DNA from: Oscheius dolichura
Taxonomy: Eukaryota; Nematoda; Chromadorea; Rhabditida; Rhabditidae
Direction of reading: 5' to 3'
DNA: 64,000 bases
Assembly (NCBI GenBank): GCA_932521035.1
Contig: OW051496.1
Location: 7,874,001 to 7,938,000, forward strand
Of this stretch, positions 61,097 through 64,000 are shown in pieces. The position numbers and the translations under genes were made by a program. The notes beneath the pieces were generated by a model, which had not been told where the DNA came from, ran no database searches, and saw nothing but the letters and a program-made list of their open reading frames with translations. Position 1 is the stretch's first letter. Each line of letters begins with the position of its first letter.

Positions 61097-61951
61097 ATGG
61101 TCGATGAAACACCCTTGAACGCAGCCGACAGCCACGTGGCTATCTATCCCACGTCTCCGAGGACCTCCACTGACCCTACGAATTTCGACCTCAATTTCTG
61201 TGGACTGTTTAGGATTCACAGCTATGTCAGTTTTCTTCTCTTTTTTTCGCTACAATAATTCAGTGAATTTTAGAACCTGACCGTGGTCATTGCCCTCTTC
61301 CATTTAATTATTGCCTGTGGATTTTTGACGGGCATCTACGGCTATAAATTCTCTATTTACATGGTACGGCTTTCGCTATCTTCCTTGGAAAGGTGACTCC
61401 CTTCTCCTCAAGCGGTGTGTATCCGAGGCGACCCACCTTGTCTCCATTGTTAATCCTGTCCTTTTCAGTTTCTTCTCTTTGCCATCCACTGTTCCATCGT
61501 AATCCTGCTCATCCTTGCCCTCGTCCTAAAGAAATCGCTCTTCCTGCTGCCTTTCCTCGTCCACCAATGGATTATTCTCTTCTTCTCCATGGCCATTGCC
61601 GGCCGTTTCGGGCTGTCCATCATCTTCCCCGCCAATTTCGGCCTCTACCCGAAGAAGACCTCCTCCCGTACGGTTACTACAGTCGGCAACATGGTTGTGG
61701 GTGAGTCGTCTTCCTCTCTTTTCCACCTCTAATCATCCTATTCAGAAGACTTTTGGATTGAGGTGATGGTGATGCTCGTCGCCGTGAGTTTTGCGGTACT
61801 GTCTTTCTCGTCCCTCTACGTGGCTCATAGATGTCATTCCTATCTGAAGAAGGAAGAGGAGGACGAGTACGACACCCTGCCGCTCTACCACAACGACAAC
61901 AACCTCAGCGGCCGGCCGTCGTCCACCAGCCTGTCCGATACCAGCGTCTAG
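61097..61951 (+). CDS. LAPTM-like four-span membrane protein P
   Basis: Copy P, 218 residues. Exons are 61097-61225, 61274-61363, 61469-61700 and 61746-61951. The N-terminus is a 40-residue polar stretch ending FCGLFRIHSY. Span 1 is LTVVIALFHLIIACGFL; spans 2 and 3 flank KKSLFLLPFLVHQW. Span 4 precedes VAHRCHSYLKKEEEDEYDTL, which keeps the Cys-x-Tyr-Leu motif and adds YDTL, a YxxPhi-type signal that in other proteins directs sorting to endosomes and lysosomes. Confidence 0.83.
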
Positions 61952-62208
61952 ATGCCATTTCACACCGCTAATGAATATATTGATTTGTCTATCTGCTTCT
62001 TCTTCTTATTTTATCCTCTTTTGGGACGAGATTTTCTCGAAATCCGCTGAAAAAGCCATTAGAGAGCAGTGTCATCCGCTGTACAAAAAGGTGACGAGCC
62101 GATCGGCATCCCCCTCCGGCCCCTTTTCCTCTTCATCCCCTCCCCAGCTTGGTTGTATCTCTATCTGCTCTAAAATCTAGTCCTCCCTCTTCTCATTTCA
62201 GGTAAACC

Positions 62209-62948
62209 ATGGCCCCAAAAGGCAAGACTGCTCCGGATGCTCGCAGCTTTGCCGACCCCATCGTCTACATGAGCAAGGATCGCACAAAGGGCTTCCACAG
62301 CTTTGTCAGTTATCCTTTCCCGAAAACCAGGGGCTCTATCTTCCAGTTCATTTCGTTTGTCCTCGCTGTCGTCCAGTTCGTCCTCCTCGGATTGGTTGCC
62401 AAGGACTACTTCGACCGTCCCAACGACTACAATGTCAATTCTGTCAGCTGCTCACTCCTTCTCCTCAATGTTCTTCTATTTCTAGGCTGTTCGTTGGAAT
62501 CTGTGGGCTGGCTCGACCCTGCTCCTCCTGGTTGGTCTCCTCCTGAAGAACAAGAGATTCCTGATCCCGATGCTCGTTTCCTACTGGACTGTCCTCGGCA
62601 CCTTCCTCCTCGTCGCTGCCTATTCCGCCGCCATGGTTGTCCTCCCCGAGCTCTTCGCCATCCCCTTCATGGTCTGTTCCCCCACTTCCTTCACAAACCA
62701 ACGCTGTTCAGAGTACCAAATATTACAACGAGGTGATGATCAACCACCAGCTAAGGCAGTATCTCTTCCGCGACTCCCTCGCCACCATGGGTCTCTGTAT
62801 TGGAATGGCCACGGTTTGGTGTCTCCCCCTCACGGCCATCCAGAAGTGTTACTACTACCTGGGAGAGAAGGCCACTGCCGGGGAACGCGACCAGAAGGCC
62901 GACGACAAGGAGGACCAGCTAAAGGTGACTGAAAGCCAGCTGGTCTAG
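62209..62948 (+). CDS. LAPTM-like four-span membrane protein Q
   Basis: Copy Q, 204 residues. Exons are 62209-62304, 62347-62442, 62486-62671 and 62712-62948. The first exon (KDRTKGFHSF) lacks the Cys motif. Exon 3 is 186 nt with spans 2 and 3 around KNKRFLIPMLVSYW. The loop and span 4 are joined in one exon starting STKYYNEVMINHQL. After span 4 comes AIQKCYYYLGEKAT and a charged tail. The end of exon 2 could lie nine bases earlier at another GTCA donor. TTTCAG lies six bases before the ATG. Confidence 0.82.
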
Positions 62949-63108
62949 AACTATTCGAATAAATCTACGCATCGAGCTGTGTTTTTCATTTTAAATTGAT
63001 CAATGAAAAAAAGAGAAAAAGGAGAGCGATCATGCCGTTGCTCTGATTCATCAAAAACACCCTGTTGTTCCATTCTTCTCCCGGCACCCCTCGACCAAAC
63101 CATTCGCT

Positions 63109-63988
63109 ATGCCTCCTTCGGAGAATCTCGGCAATATTCGTCTAACTCTGGATAATATCTACGACGATATGTATAAGGAACAGCAACACATCCCCCGAAT
63201 ACAGGAGGAGGGATGGAGATTGAACCTCTGGCAGATTTGGAAGGTAAGGAGGCTCGCTCCTCCCACCAATCTGAATTGGCCCCTATTTTTGATTCCGGAC
63301 ACTTTTATGGTTATAACTCGCTCACTTCTTGATCTTTTTTGGAGATTTAAAAACCCAAATAGATAGTATTTCCTAGCCGAACTGATAGGTTGTTTTCCTT
63401 GGCTGGGGCTGGACTTACGGACTTCTCTTCCCCTATTTAAAAGTCCCGTTCAGATGTCGTCCCTTTGCCTCGCAGCCCTTCATCTATCCATCCTACTCTT
63501 TGTAACTGGCGACCTTCAACTTGCCGGCCCTTACAGCCTGTTTCTAGGAATGGCTTTTGACGGGCTAGCCTCGCTCTTCCTCTACGCCGCGGCCATCACC
63601 GCCATCCTCTCTTGGATCGTCGGCTCTTTGCTCAAAAAACCCGCCCTGACCTATCAAATGTTCGGGATCTACGTAACTGTGATGCTTTATGTGCTGATCT
63701 TCGCGGCCCTAGAATTCATTAGTGCCCTCATCGAGTTATTCCTCCCCCATTCAAGCAGAAGTTAGTTTTATAGAGATTGAAAACAATACATTTGAAGATG
63801 ATTTCGAAGACGGAGTTCACTACTCTCTTCTGGTCTTGATGCTCTCCCTCGTGGCTGTGCTCTCCTTCCCCTACCCGGTGATGTCTCTCTATCGATGGTG
63901 GAGAGAGATCCATGCCCTGCCGGTGGAAGTGGTCGAGCCTCCTAGAACAATTGGAGAGATCCCGACAAAGATGATCTATTACATTTGA
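63109..63988 (+). CDS. LAPTM-like four-span membrane protein R
   Basis: Copy R, 210 residues. Exons are 63109-63243, 63454-63760 and 63798-63988. Spans 1, 2 and 3 are all in exon 2, and span 4 (YSLLVLMLSLVAVLSF) is in exon 3. The N-terminal 45 residues are polar with no Cys. The final acceptor is ambiguous (63797 or 63809); both keep the frame and differ by four residues. The tail PYPVMSLYRWWREI lacks the C-Y-x-Y-L motif. The array may continue beyond the right edge. Confidence 0.75.
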
Positions 63989-64000
63989 GCTGTAAATAAC

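Overview
The window is nuclear DNA from a nematode, most likely a rhabditid. I cannot name the genus. The evidence is many very short introns (about 35-50 nt) ending in TTTCAG, trans-splice-like TTTCAG/TTTAG sites just before several start codons, and three gene families that are expanded in nematodes: C4 nuclear hormone receptors, Srd chemoreceptors and astacin proteases. All gene models were assembled by eye from both strands, with splice phases checked across each junction.

Left part (1-31.5 kb). Two tandem paralogous nuclear hormone receptor genes lie on the minus strand (the first runs off the left edge at 1; the second is 1779-4146). A gene-poor stretch follows, then a plus-strand gene for a long coiled-coil protein (10889-15818), another gene-poor stretch, and a third nuclear hormone receptor gene (20973-23272). 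A chemoreceptor block comes next: two Srd-like 7TM genes on the minus strand (23508-24687, 24900-26063), an arylacetamide-deacetylase-like esterase (26763-28134, plus strand) and a third Srd-like gene (29091-30662, plus strand). Two identical convergent tRNA-Lys(CTT) genes (30704-30776 and 31412-31484) close this part.

Right part (32.7-64 kb). This is dominated by a local array of 18 related loci for small four-span membrane proteins: 15 intact-looking genes, one copy with a probable frameshift and two pseudogenes. Copy I is on the minus strand. A Cys-rich patch before the first membrane span, a C-Y-x-Y-L motif after the fourth span and the overall layout resemble the lysosomal LAPTM4/LAPTM5 family. 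Splice phases and the exon for spans 2-3 (63 codons in five copies) are conserved while the sequences diverge widely. I labelled the loci A to R. Within the array sit a small secreted protein gene (44355-44782), a divergent Srd-like receptor (47139-48780) and an astacin metalloprotease with EGF and CUB domains (57191-58853).

Mobile DNA. There is a 412-bp fold-back MITE (45278-45689), a 1378-bp non-autonomous Tc1/mariner-like element with 428-bp inverted repeats that each carry two copies of a short direct repeat (59084-60461), and two tRNA-derived, SINE-like stretches (38253-38326 and 46001-46066). The first of these SINE-like stretches lies just beyond the break in pseudogene copy F. The genes appear independent rather than operonic. 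The common theme is local tandem duplication of receptors and membrane proteins followed by rapid divergence.
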